This document shows, piece after piece, positions 8,789-17,230 of a stretch of DNA of 64,000 nucleotides. Location: NCBI GenBank assembly GCA_949291515.1, contig CASEVY010000004.1, positions 1-64,000 on the forward strand, in the 5' to 3' direction. The stretch is from an uncultured bacterium. GTDB lineage: Bacteria > Elusimicrobiota > Elusimicrobia > Elusimicrobiales > Elusimicrobiaceae. A program made the position numbers and the translations under genes. The notes under the pieces are model-generated. The model was not told the origin of the DNA, ran no database searches, and saw only the letters and a program-made list of their open reading frames with translations. Numbering within the stretch: position 1 is the first letter of the stretch; each line of letters opens with the position of its first letter.

Positions 8789-9883
8789 TCAGTTAAAGTA
8801 TATTTCTTTAAATACCGGTTCGAGCTGGGTTTCCAGCGGTGATACGGTTTTTTGTACGGTTTCAAAGTCTATTTTCTTTAAGTCCACTTTTCGCACCAGC
8901 GGGTTATACATTGTATTGTAGTAAAATTCTCTGTCGCTCAAATTGCTTAAAGCCGTCCACTGTGTCGCGCTGGGGATATTGGGTATTTTTTCGCCCGGGG
9001 CAAATTCCATTCCTATAGGTATTGTAAAGCCTTTAAGAATTTGGAAAGCCTGTCTTATTCCTTTTTCGGCATTAGGCATTTGCGGTGCCGTTTTTATCGA
9101 GAAGAAAGCCCTTACGAAGCGTGAAGGCGGAGTATAATCGCCCGGCAGCCCCAAAAGCGAAGAAGTCGCCCCGAAAGATTTAATTTGTATTCCGTTTGCT
9201 TCAAATCCTTTTGCCGTACCAGACTTTAAATTTACGTAATTGTTAAGATTTGTTACCTGCCAAGGGAACTGGGGGGAATTTGTCAATACGCCGACTTTAT
9301 TATCGTATACGTTTACTTTCCCGCCGTCGGTTATTTCTATTACTATGCTCCCGCCTTGAGCATCGGTGACGCGCCAATGCGCGGTAGGCAGCGGATTGCC
9401 GTTTTTGTCGTAACCTACCGGCACCACTATTATTTTATGTATATTTTCCTTAACTTCCTCCACAGTGGAGAAACTGCTTAAAATCCAAGTGGTGAGGTTC
9501 ATATCGATTAGAGATTTGGAGTTTTTTCTCTTCTCGTATTTGGCCAAAGAGCCATATCCCGGGAAATAGAACATTCCCGCATTAAGGCCTGCCTCGTTCA
9601 TACCCTCGCCGATATAAGTATCGTATACGAGCGATATTCCAACAAAACCGTACTTGCCCGTCCATTTGTGGCCGTTTTGTTCGCCCAAAGATGTATAGGC
9701 CTGATATTTTACGCCTCTGGGCATAAGAACGAGATTGCTTTTAAGTTCATATGCGCCCCATTCTATACTTCTTGCGGCGAGCTGTTTGCCGTCTTGAGTT
9801 TTTAGTTCGATACCGGTGCAGGCCCAAAGGCTTTGCGGTAGAAGCAGCGCGCAGATAAGCGCGCAAGAAAATAACTTTTTCAT
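8789..9883 (-). CDS. Exported choloylglycine hydrolase / penicillin V acylase family amidase
   Basis: A 364-residue secreted linear-amide hydrolase of the Ntn-hydrolase type. Residues 1-21 form a signal peptide ending SLWA. Removing it exposes Cys22, the expected N-terminal nucleophile. Arg38 lies 16 residues on, matching the Cys2/Arg18 pair of bile salt hydrolases, and Glu41 stands where Gram-positive enzymes have Asp. LTNSPQFPW later fits the conserved Asn region. Family members cut conjugated bile salts, penicillin V or acyl-homoserine lactones; sequence alone does not settle which. The periplasmic location resembles Gram-negative relatives. The ATG is preceded by AGGGGG. The gene stands alone with a terminator downstream. 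Confidence 0.85.
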   Translation of the reverse strand: MKKLFSCALICALLLPQSLWACTGIELKTQDGKQLAARSIEWGAYELKSNLVLMPRGVKYQAYTSLGEQNGHKWTGKYGFVGISLVYDTYIGEGMNEAGLNAGMFYFPGYGSLAKYEKRKNSKSLIDMNLTTWILSSFSTVEEVKENIHKIIVVPVGYDKNGNPLPTAHWRVTDAQGGSIVIEITDGGKVNVYDNKVGVLTNSPQFPWQVTNLNNYVNLKSGTAKGFEANGIQIKSFGATSSLLGLPGDYTPPSRFVRAFFSIKTAPQMPNAEKGIRQAFQILKGFTIPIGMEFAPGEKIPNIPSATQWTALSNLSDREFYYNTMYNPLVRKVDLKKIDFETVQKTVSPLETQLEPVFKEIYFN

Positions 9884-10095
9884 TATTGTTAAACCCCCTT
9901 TTGGAAACTAAAACAAGTATAACTATATAATAAAACAAATGCAAGGCTTGGACTTTTGGGGAAATGGCTTCAAATGGAATGCTTATGGCGCAGAAAGGAT
10001 TGTTTGTTGATTTTTTATTATAAAGTATGTATTCTTAATAAATAGCACGGGTAATGCTAAAATACTCAATTCTATTATTATAGGGATAGAATAAA

Positions 10096-10536
10096 ATGTT
10101 TAACACTAGAGGATTTACTTTAATAGAACTTTTGGTCGTTGTTCTGATAATAGGCATATTGGCGGCTGTGGCTCTGCCGCAGTATTTTAAGGCGGTGGAA
10201 CGCAGCAAAGCGGGAGAAGCGCTCTCGCTGATAGGCAGCATAAGGCAGGCGCAGGAGCGGTATCGTTTCGGCACGCCTAACAATGTGTATACCGACGATT
10301 ACGCCATGTTGGATATTACGCTTAACAATATTGACGGTACGGCGGCAACGGGCACCAGTTTAAGGACGAACAACTTTACGATAGTTTTGGGTGAAGACGC
10401 CGTCGTAGCCACGCGCGTAATAGGAGCGGGCGAGAGTTATGTTCTTTCTCAAGATTATATAACCGGCATAACGACGTGTACGGAGAGCGGCGTATCGATA
10501 TGCGATAATCTTAAAGTATCAAAAGGCGGGGATTAG
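10096..10536 (+). CDS. Type IV pilin-like protein (prepilin)
   Basis: A 146-residue prepilin. The leader is six residues ending in Gly6, and cleavage before Phe7 would leave [18 protein letters not shown], the classic hydrophobic helix with Glu at mature position 5. After that comes a short globular part with two cysteines near the C-terminus ([11 protein letters not shown]) that could form the pilin disulphide loop. No pilus assembly genes are nearby. Isolated pilin-like genes of this style are common in Elusimicrobium. It may be a structural pilin or a pseudopilin. AGGGA lies about nine bases before the ATG. Confidence 0.9.
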   Translation: MFNTRGFTLIELLVVVLIIGILAAVALPQYFKAVERSKAGEALSLIGSIRQAQERYRFGTPNNVYTDDYAMLDITLNNIDGTAATGTSLRTNNFTIVLGEDAVVATRVIGAGESYVLSQDYITGITTCTESGVSICDNLKVSKGGD

Positions 10537-10557
10537 CTGACAAATATTTTCCGATAT

Positions 10558-10599
10558 AAGAAATGTCCGGCCTGATATCGGGCCGGACATTTCTTTGTC
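10558..10599 (+). terminator. Strong hairpin terminator after the pilin gene
   Basis: A perfect 15-bp stem, AAGAAATGTCCGGCC (10558-10572) with GGCCGGACATTTCTT (10581-10595), with an 8-base loop and a modest T-rich tail. It insulates the pilin gene from the TetR promoter just downstream. Confidence 0.8.
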
Positions 10600-10631
10600 A
10601 AAGGGAATGGGAGTGGGCAAAATTCAGAGAT

Positions 10632-10676
10632 AAAATCAATCGTTTGATTGATTTTTTTATGTTTTTTTGTTATATT
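10632..10676 (+). promoter_or_regulatory. Promoter and TetR-type operator of the efflux operon
   Basis: AAAATCAATC (10632-10641) and GATTGATTTT (10646-10655) form a perfect inverted repeat with a 4-base spacer, the size and form of TetR-family operators. Its right arm contains the -35 hexamer TTGATT (10648-10653), 17 bases before the -10 TATATT (10671-10676). A repressor bound here would block RNA polymerase. The regulator gene starts 37 bases downstream, so autoregulation is the simple reading. Confidence 0.75.
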
Positions 10677-10712
10677 ATTCCTGTTGGCAAAAATATAAAG
10701 ATCGGCAAAAGA

Positions 10713-11360
10713 ATGAAAGATTCCAAGAATAAACTTTTGAGAACCGCTTTTGAACTGTTCGCGCTTAGGGGGCTGGACGGCGTATCCACGCGCGAGATAG
10801 TCCGCAAAGCAGGGGTAAACATACACGCGATAAGTTATTATTTCGGCGGGAAGGAAGGCCTGTACGAGGCGGTTGTCGATTATGTTATAGACTTTATGAA
10901 GGAAGAGGGTAAAACGGTTTTTCATTTTAAGGAATATTCGGAAGGTATAGAGAATTTAACGGAGGAAGAGGCGGAAGACCGCCTTTTAAAAGTGTTGGGC
11001 GAGTTTATAGATTTTGATTTTCTGCCAAAGAACAAATATGTCGCTTTATTTTTGCTTAGGGAAAAATTTTATCCCAGCAAATACAATAAGAAATTTGACG
11101 AGAATATAGTATCGCCTTCCGATGAGATAATAGCAAAATGCGTAAGCAAGATAACCGGCCTTGCGGTCGGCGATGCGGAAACGGCAATACTTTCTCATAT
11201 GATATTCGCTCCCACGATAGGCCTATGGCACGAGAAAAACAAATTTATCAAGAAAGCGGCCAAGAAAGAGGGCGAGCGATATATAATAGAGTCTGCCAAG
11301 AAGCTGGTGGAAATAAACACAAAAGCGATTTTAAACGAATATAAAAAGGAGCGAAAATGA
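10713..11360 (+). CDS. TetR/AcrR-family transcriptional repressor
   Basis: A 215-residue DNA-binding regulator. The N-terminal 50 residues are a TetR-type helix-turn-helix (STREIVRKAG, then ISYYFGGKEGLYEAV). The rest is a helical ligand-binding and dimer domain, in style like the CecR/YbiH branch. It is the first gene of an efflux operon and overlaps the next gene by four bases (ATGA). The start is the ATG at 10713. The open frame reaches back to 10563, but that extension runs through the pilin terminator, the operator and the promoter, so it cannot be coding. It probably represses its own operon through the repeat at 10632-10655 and is released by a toxic substrate of the pump. Confidence 0.93.
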   Translation: MKDSKNKLLRTAFELFALRGLDGVSTREIVRKAGVNIHAISYYFGGKEGLYEAVVDYVIDFMKEEGKTVFHFKEYSEGIENLTEEEAEDRLLKVLGEFIDFDFLPKNKYVALFLLREKFYPSKYNKKFDENIVSPSDEIIAKCVSKITGLAVGDAETAILSHMIFAPTIGLWHEKNKFIKKAAKKEGERYIIESAKKLVEINTKAILNEYKKERK

Positions 11361-12694
11361 GGAAATACATAATTATTTCGGCCATGCTGATGTTAGCGGC
11401 AGGGGTAAACGGCTGGGATATATTCGGCGTGTATAAGAGCCAGGCGCCTGAGGAATGCAGCGGCGTGGACATAACCGCGGAGGACCTTACCTTGGAGGAT
11501 CTTACCGCCGTAGCGATATGCAATAATCCGTCTTTAAGCGCGGACTATATGGCTTTAAAGGCCAAGGAAGCGGCCTTGGGGGCGGCGAAGTCGGGCTATT
11601 TGCCCAGCATAGAAATTACCGGAGAAGGTTCTTTGAAAGGGGATATGGAAGAAGATAAGGATTCCGTACAAGACGAGCCTTATTCGGCCGGAGTGGCTTT
11701 AAGCTGGCTTATTTATGATTTTGGCGGTCGGTCTTCTAACGTGAAAATTAACAAAGCGTATTTGACCAGCGCCCAACACGCCTATGACGCTTCTTTGCAG
11801 GAAACGGTATTGCAAGTGCACAGCGCGTATTTAAGGGTGTTGGGGGCGCAGGCGTCTTTGGAGAGCGCGCAGTCCAGCATGAAGACATACCGCAAATCTT
11901 TTGAGGAATCGTCCAAACGTTATGAACTCGGTATGGTGTCATTGGTCGATAAATTGCAGGCCAAAACCACTTATGAGCAAAGCGTATTAAGCGTAACGGA
12001 AGCGGAGAACACTTTAAAACAGAATGAAGGCAATTTGGCGGTATTGTTAAATTTGCCGCCCGATACCCAGCTTAAGCTGAAAAAGATGTCGGCCGACGAC
12101 GCGGTGATAGAATTGGAATCGGGCAACGACATAAAGGAACTTATGAATTTCGCCTTAAAGAACCGTCCGGAAATCAAACAGAAGCAAAGCGACGTCGACG
12201 CGGGCAAAGCGGGGATAACTTCGGCGCGTTCGGGCGGATTGCCCAGCCTTTCCGCCGTCGCGCAAGGCTCTTACGACGATAACTGGAAACGGGATTTGCC
12301 CTATACGCGCGGCAGTTCCGTGGGGCTGAAATTATCTTGGCCTATTTTCAGCGGATTTAATACTTCGTATTCTGTAAGCAAGGCCAAGTATGAATATGAA
12401 CAGTCCAAAGAGAGTTTGGAAGACACGAAGATAAGCGTTTTGAATGAGGTGTGGTCATATTATCAGAACTATAACACTGCGGTAAAATCGTATGAGATAA
12501 GCAAGCAGATACTAGCCACTGCGGAAGAGAACGAGAGGGTGGCATTCCGTTACTACGAAGTCGGCAAGATAGACATACTTAATTTGCTTATGGCGAACTC
12601 GCAGCTGGCCGACGCCAGACAAGGTTTGGTAAACGCGTTTTACGGGCTGTTGATAAGCAAAGCGGATTTATACAGAGCGATAGGGAGATTCTAA
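11357..12694 (+). CDS. TolC-family outer-membrane efflux channel
   Basis: A 445-residue exported protein that should form the outer-membrane duct of the RND pump encoded next to it. A signal peptide covers about residues 1-19. Two outer-membrane efflux repeats follow, each with long helices rich in Ala, Gln and Ser and a short strand segment (SWLIYDFGGR and SWPIFSGFNTS), as in TolC relatives. The gene overlaps tetR by four bases and ends one base before the membrane-fusion gene, so translation is likely coupled. The second efflux system in this window has no such gene in view and may share this one. Confidence 0.92.
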   Translation: MRKYIIISAMLMLAAGVNGWDIFGVYKSQAPEECSGVDITAEDLTLEDLTAVAICNNPSLSADYMALKAKEAALGAAKSGYLPSIEITGEGSLKGDMEEDKDSVQDEPYSAGVALSWLIYDFGGRSSNVKINKAYLTSAQHAYDASLQETVLQVHSAYLRVLGAQASLESAQSSMKTYRKSFEESSKRYELGMVSLVDKLQAKTTYEQSVLSVTEAENTLKQNEGNLAVLLNLPPDTQLKLKKMSADDAVIELESGNDIKELMNFALKNRPEIKQKQSDVDAGKAGITSARSGGLPSLSAVAQGSYDDNWKRDLPYTRGSSVGLKLSWPIFSGFNTSYSVSKAKYEYEQSKESLEDTKISVLNEVWSYYQNYNTAVKSYEISKQILATAEENERVAFRYYEVGKIDILNLLMANSQLADARQGLVNAFYGLLISKADLYRAIGRF

Positions 12695-12695
12695 A

Positions 12696-13799
12696 ATGAG
12701 CAAGAAGATAAAAAAGGACAATATAATAGCCGCAATACTTATATTGGCGGCTTTGGGAGGCGGCTACTTTTTGGGGAAGGAATTTTCGCAAAAGAGCGCG
12801 GGCATAATGCCGATGGGGCAGGGCGACGTATACGTTACTGTAAAGCGTGCGGAGAAGAAGAATATCGCGCCCGCCAAGAAGTATATAGCGCGTGTGGAAG
12901 CCATAAACGCGGTGGATATAAGGCCGCAGGTTTCGGGGTATATAGAGGAAGTCCTTTTCGAGGACGGCTCTTTCGTTCAAGAGGGCGATACTTTATTTAG
13001 AATAGAGCAGCGCAAATACAAAGCCAATGTAGCCAGTGCGAAGGCGGCCTTATCACAAGCGCAGAACGATTATGACAGACAGTATTCTCTGTATAAAGAC
13101 AAAATGCTCCCTGCCGCGGAACTGGAAGTGGCGCAAACGGCATTGGAGCAGGCCAAAGCGAATTTGGAACTGGCCTCGATAGATTTGGAGCACAGCGAAA
13201 TAAAGGCACCGATATCTGGTAAGATAGGCAAGAGCTTGATAACCAAAGGCAATTATGTCGACAGTTCGACGTCAAGTTTGGCGCGCATAGTGCAGATAAA
13301 CCCCGTAAGGATAAGTTTTTCCTTGACGGATAAGGAACGTCTTGGAAGTTTGAAGTATATCGGCGAAGACGGGGAGAACAAAAGCAGCGTACAGTTTTTG
13401 CTTGCCAACGGTCAGATAATAGACGCCAAGACTCCCAAGATATATCAGGATAATGAAATGAATCCGGAAACAGCTACGATTTCGATGTATGCGGAATACG
13501 ATAATCCCGACAGGCTGTTGGTGCCGGGCAATCTGATAACGATATTGGTATCGCCTTCGGGCTTGGAGGAGGCGCTGTTGGTGCCGCAAGTGGCGGTGGC
13601 GCAGGATTCCAACGGCAAGTACGTAATGGTTGTAGACGAAAACAACGTGGCTCAGCAAAGGTATGTGGATTTGGGGGAGAGCTACGAGGACAACTATATA
13701 GTCAACTCCGGCATAGAAGCGGGGGAGAAGATAGTAATATCGGGCGTACAGAAAGTGAGCAACGGGCAAGCCGTAAAGAGCACGATAGTGGCGCAGTAG
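12696..13799 (+). CDS. RND efflux membrane-fusion (periplasmic adaptor) protein
   Basis: A 367-residue adaptor linking the inner-membrane pump to the TolC-type channel. It starts with a single membrane anchor (about residues 9-27) and has no lipobox. Then come half of a lipoyl domain (PQVSGYIEEVLFEDGSFVQEGD), a helical hairpin rich in Ala and Gln, the second lipoyl half (IKAPISGKIGKSL) and beta-barrel domains. AGGGAG precedes the ATG. It is the third gene of the tetR operon, 13 bases ahead of the pump gene. Its paralogue at 60086 is lipid-anchored instead. Confidence 0.93.
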   Translation: MSKKIKKDNIIAAILILAALGGGYFLGKEFSQKSAGIMPMGQGDVYVTVKRAEKKNIAPAKKYIARVEAINAVDIRPQVSGYIEEVLFEDGSFVQEGDTLFRIEQRKYKANVASAKAALSQAQNDYDRQYSLYKDKMLPAAELEVAQTALEQAKANLELASIDLEHSEIKAPISGKIGKSLITKGNYVDSSTSSLARIVQINPVRISFSLTDKERLGSLKYIGEDGENKSSVQFLLANGQIIDAKTPKIYQDNEMNPETATISMYAEYDNPDRLLVPGNLITILVSPSGLEEALLVPQVAVAQDSNGKYVMVVDENNVAQQRYVDLGESYEDNYIVNSGIEAGEKIVISGVQKVSNGQAVKSTIVAQ

Positions 13800-13812
13800 A
13801 GAGGGATAGATA

Positions 13813-16800
13813 ATGTTTTCTAAATTTTTTATAGAAAGGCCCCGTTTCGCGGTAGTAATATCGCTGATAATCAGTTTGGCGGGCATAATATGTCTGTGGA
13901 CATTGCCCGTGGCGCTGTATCCGGAGATAACACCGCCGGAAGTGAGGGTGTCGGCCAGTTATCCCGGCGCGAGCGCGGACGTAGTGGCGACGACGATCGG
14001 TATCCCGTTGGAAGAGGAGCTAAACGGCGTGGAAGATATGATTTATATGAGTTCCACTTCTTCCGACGGCAGGTATTCTTTAACAATCAGCTTCAAATCT
14101 GGCACCGATCCCGATATGGCGCAGGTTAAGGTTCAAAACCGTATACAGCAGGCTACGGGTCAGCTCCCGACGGAAGTTACCAGAAGGGGAATGAGCGTAA
14201 GGAGAATGTCGTCAGGCATGCTGGGCTTTGTGAGTTTTATGTCGCCCAACGGCACCTATGACACCAACTATATAAACGACTATCTTGAGAATAACGTAAA
14301 AAAATCCTTGATAAAACTTGACGGCGTAGGCGACGTCGGCATACACGGCGCTAAGAAGAGTATGCGCATTTGGCTTGACGCCGATAAGATAGCTTCACTC
14401 AATTTGCCGGTATCCAGCATAAGGTCGGCCATAGAATCGCAGAACTATCAGCCTACTTTGGGCAAGATAGGCTCTTATCCCAACGAGAGCGACGAACAGC
14501 TGGTCTATTCTCTTCAGACGCAAGGCCGTATCAACAATGTCGAGGATTTTAAGAACATAATAGTCAGGACGGACGAGCAGGGCGGCTTGGTCAGATTGGG
14601 CGACATCAGCAGGATAGAGATAGGTATGGAAAGTTACAGCGCGGCTTCGGAGTTTAACGGCAGTCCTGCTGTTACTATGTCTTTAAGTATGGTGTCGGGC
14701 GCGAACGCTCTTACGACTATGGACGGCATTAAAGAGGAGCTTAAAAGGCTTTCGGCGTTCTTTCCCGAAGATTTGATCTACAACATCAATATGGATACGA
14801 CTCTTTACATAAACGAGTCTATCAGCGAAGTTGTCTGGACATTGCTCCTTACTTTCGCTTTGGTTGTTTTCGTATGTTATTTATTTTTGCAGGATTGGCG
14901 TTCCACTTTGGTTCCTTCGGTGGCGATACCGGTATCTTTGCTGGGCACTTTTATAGTAATTAAGGTGTTGGGCTACACGATAAATATGTTCACGCTGTTC
15001 GGGCTGGTATTGGCCATAGGCGTAGTGGTGGACGACGCAATCTGCGTGGTGGAGCGTGCCGTACTGCTGATAACCAGGGAAAAGATGGCTCCTAAAGATG
15101 CGGCCATACAAACGATGAAGGAAATATCGGGCCCTATCGTGGCGACCACTTTGGTATTGCTGGCTATATTCGTACCGATAGGCTTTTTGGGCGGTATAAC
15201 GGGCAAGATATATCAGCAATTTGCGGTTACGATATCTACGGCGGTGGTATTTTCGGCAATAAACGCGCTTACGCTGTCGCCGGCGGTATGCGCGACGATG
15301 TTAAGGCCTCTTACTCCGACCACGTTCAAACCCTTGGTATGGTTTAACGCGATAGTGGCGGAAGCGTCTGTAAAATACCGTGCGGTGGTGCGTATAATAG
15401 CCAGGAGCAGCATTTTTATAGCGGTAATATTTGTAATATTCGTCTTATTGGTATGGGGTACGCTTAAAGTAAGCCAGACCTCGTTTATACCTGGCGAAGA
15501 CCAAGGCGTGGTAATGCTTAACATACAGCTGCCGGAAGGCGCCTCCTTCAAGAGAACCAAAGCGATAGTGGACCAAGTTACGCCGATACTTAAAGCCGAA
15601 GAAGGCGTAAAAGGCGTAATGAGCGTAACCGGCCACAGTATGACCGGCGGCAGCGGCGAGAATATGGCTATGATAATAGTCAGCCTGAACGAGTGGAGCG
15701 AACGTAAGAGCGACGATTTGTATTCCACCAATATATTAAACAAACTTAAAGCCAAAGTTGCCGATATACCGGAAGCGGAATTCCAATTTATGGAAATGCC
15801 TGCCATACCGGGTTTGGGTTCGGCGGGCGGCATGGACTTGAAGATACAGTCCCTAAACGACGCCGATTACAATAAACTTGATACGGTGACGCAGAACTTC
15901 CTTGACGCTTTAAGACGCAGTCCGAGCATATCCTTTGCGTTCTCGAACTTTACGGCCAAGACGCCCAACGTGTTTTTGGACATAGACAGGACGAAAGCGG
16001 AATCGATGAACGTGCCTTTGACCAATATATTCTCCGCATTGGAAAATTATTTGGGATCGGGCTACGTCAATGATATCAACTTCGGCACGCAGGTAAATAA
16101 GGTTATGATACAGTCGGACTGGAAGTATCGCCAGAATTTGACCAGTTTGGACAATTTATACGTCCCCAATCAAAGCGGTATGATGGTTCCCTTGCGGGCT
16201 TTTGTAGACTTTAGGGATATACTTTCACCCAGAATGATAACTCGTTACAATCAATATCCTTCGGCTACGATAAACGCGACGCAGAAGAGCGATATAAGTT
16301 CGGGTCAGGCGATGGCGGCCGTAGAGGAATTGGCCAAGCAGGCCCTGCCGGAAGGCTATGCATATGAATGGTCGGGCATCAGCTATCAGGAGAAGCAGAA
16401 CAGCGGGCAGATAGGATATTTGATATGGCTGGCTATCTTGTTTGCGTATCTGTTCTTGGTGGCGCAGTACGAAAGCTGGAGTATCCCTATGGCGGTATTG
16501 ATGTCTATAGTGGTGGCCTTGCTGGGCGGACTTTTGGGTTTGATGGTAATGGGCCTGTCGCTTAGCATATACGCGCAGCTGGGATTGGTGCTGCTGATAG
16601 GTTTGGCCAGCAAAAACGCCATATTGATAGTGGAATTCGCCAAAGAGGAGCACGAGCGGGGGGCTTCGGTGGTGCAGTCGGCGCTGAAGGGTCTTTTTGA
16701 AAGGTTCCGCGCGGTTCTTATGACTGCGTTTACTTTCATATTGGGCGTCTTCCCGTTGATTATAGCTACTGGCGCGGGCGCGGCGAGCAGGAAAGCGATA

Positions 16801-16935
16801 GGCACGCCGGTGTTCTTCGGAATGCTTGTCGGTACGGTGCTGGGCTTGCTGATAATACCGCTGTTCTACGTTTTGGTACAGAATTTGGTGGATATGACGG
16901 AACGTGGCAAGAAAAAAGCGTCCGTCAAGTCTTAA
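13813..16935 (+). CDS. RND-family multidrug efflux pump (AcrB/HAE1 type)
   Basis: A 1040-residue inner-membrane proton-driven exporter with the usual 12 membrane segments and two large periplasmic loops. Asp407 and Asp408 in VVVDDA (membrane segment 4) and Lys934 in LASKNA (segment 10) are the proton-relay residues, at almost the same numbers as in AcrB. Last gene of the tetR-tolC-adaptor-pump operon, with a strong terminator after it. The likely role is export of drugs, dyes, bile salts or other amphiphiles; the regulator and pump do not reveal the exact substrate. It shares family with the truncated pump at 61245. Confidence 0.95.
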   Translation: MFSKFFIERPRFAVVISLIISLAGIICLWTLPVALYPEITPPEVRVSASYPGASADVVATTIGIPLEEELNGVEDMIYMSSTSSDGRYSLTISFKSGTDPDMAQVKVQNRIQQATGQLPTEVTRRGMSVRRMSSGMLGFVSFMSPNGTYDTNYINDYLENNVKKSLIKLDGVGDVGIHGAKKSMRIWLDADKIASLNLPVSSIRSAIESQNYQPTLGKIGSYPNESDEQLVYSLQTQGRINNVEDFKNIIVRTDEQGGLVRLGDISRIEIGMESYSAASEFNGSPAVTMSLSMVSGANALTTMDGIKEELKRLSAFFPEDLIYNINMDTTLYINESISEVVWTLLLTFALVVFVCYLFLQDWRSTLVPSVAIPVSLLGTFIVIKVLGYTINMFTLFGLVLAIGVVVDDAICVVERAVLLITREKMAPKDAAIQTMKEISGPIVATTLVLLAIFVPIGFLGGITGKIYQQFAVTISTAVVFSAINALTLSPAVCATMLRPLTPTTFKPLVWFNAIVAEASVKYRAVVRIIARSSIFIAVIFVIFVLLVWGTLKVSQTSFIPGEDQGVVMLNIQLPEGASFKRTKAIVDQVTPILKAEEGVKGVMSVTGHSMTGGSGENMAMIIVSLNEWSERKSDDLYSTNILNKLKAKVADIPEAEFQFMEMPAIPGLGSAGGMDLKIQSLNDADYNKLDTVTQNFLDALRRSPSISFAFSNFTAKTPNVFLDIDRTKAESMNVPLTNIFSALENYLGSGYVNDINFGTQVNKVMIQSDWKYRQNLTSLDNLYVPNQSGMMVPLRAFVDFRDILSPRMITRYNQYPSATINATQKSDISSGQAMAAVEELAKQALPEGYAYEWSGISYQEKQNSGQIGYLIWLAILFAYLFLVAQYESWSIPMAVLMSIVVALLGGLLGLMVMGLSLSIYAQLGLVLLIGLASKNAILIVEFAKEEHERGASVVQSALKGLFERFRAVLMTAFTFILGVFPLIIATGAGAASRKAIGTPVFFGMLVGTVLGLLIIPLFYVLVQNLVDMTERGKKKASVKS

Positions 16936-16961
16936 ATACGCGGGAACATTGGTACAGTTGT

Positions 16962-16991
16962 GCGGGGCCTCGTATAGGGGCCCCGCTTTTT
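16962..16991 (+). terminator. Terminator of the TetR-controlled efflux operon
   Basis: GCGGGGCC (16962-16969) and GGCCCCGC (16979-16986), followed by TTTTT. Confidence 0.9.
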
Positions 16992-17052
16992 GTATTCTGC
17001 GGCCTTCGGCTGGGTGATATCTATTTAACTTGGCTTTATATGGATACATACG

Positions 17053-17108
17053 ACCGTTTTTTTTTGTAAGGGGGAGGATTATGGTGGCTTAAAAGAAACG
17101 GTTTTTTT
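17053..17108 (+). ncRNA. Hairpin with a ribosome-binding site in its loop, then T tract
   Basis: ACCGTTTTTTTT (17053-17064) pairs with AAAAGAAACGGT (17091-17102) through 12 bp with one G-U pair, and seven T follow. The 26-base loop shows AAGGGGGAGGATT directly before ATG GTG GCT TAA, a three-codon frame. It could be the 3' end of a small RNA or the remains of a lost gene start. No promoter is clear. Confidence 0.3.
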
Positions 17109-17190
17109 GCAGTAAATTGTTTTGCGAAACAGCTTTACTTTTGCGCGCGTAGTTTAATGTATATTTGATAAGTATTTTGGCAAGCGGAAA

Positions 17191-17218
17191 AACGCCGCTT
17201 GAAAGCGGCGTTTTTTAT
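17191..17218. terminator. Bidirectional terminator beside nadB
   Basis: AACGCCGC (17191-17198) and GCGGCGTT (17205-17212), with T-rich flanks on both strands (TTTTTT on plus, TTTTCCGC on minus). It ends nadB on the minus strand. Confidence 0.8.
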
Positions 17219-17230
17219 ATGTTGGGATTG

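Noticed and set aside
10563-10712. 50-codon N-terminal extension of the TetR protein
   Set aside because: It would translate the pilin terminator, the operator and the promoter; the conserved helix-turn-helix begins after the ATG at 10713.
16225-17049. Long frame antisense to the RND pump, and similar ones at 62064-62846, 3526-4026 and 21203-21847
   Set aside because: These come from codon bias of the real genes. Their compositions (Tyr, Arg, His, Gln) are unnatural and they lack start signals.
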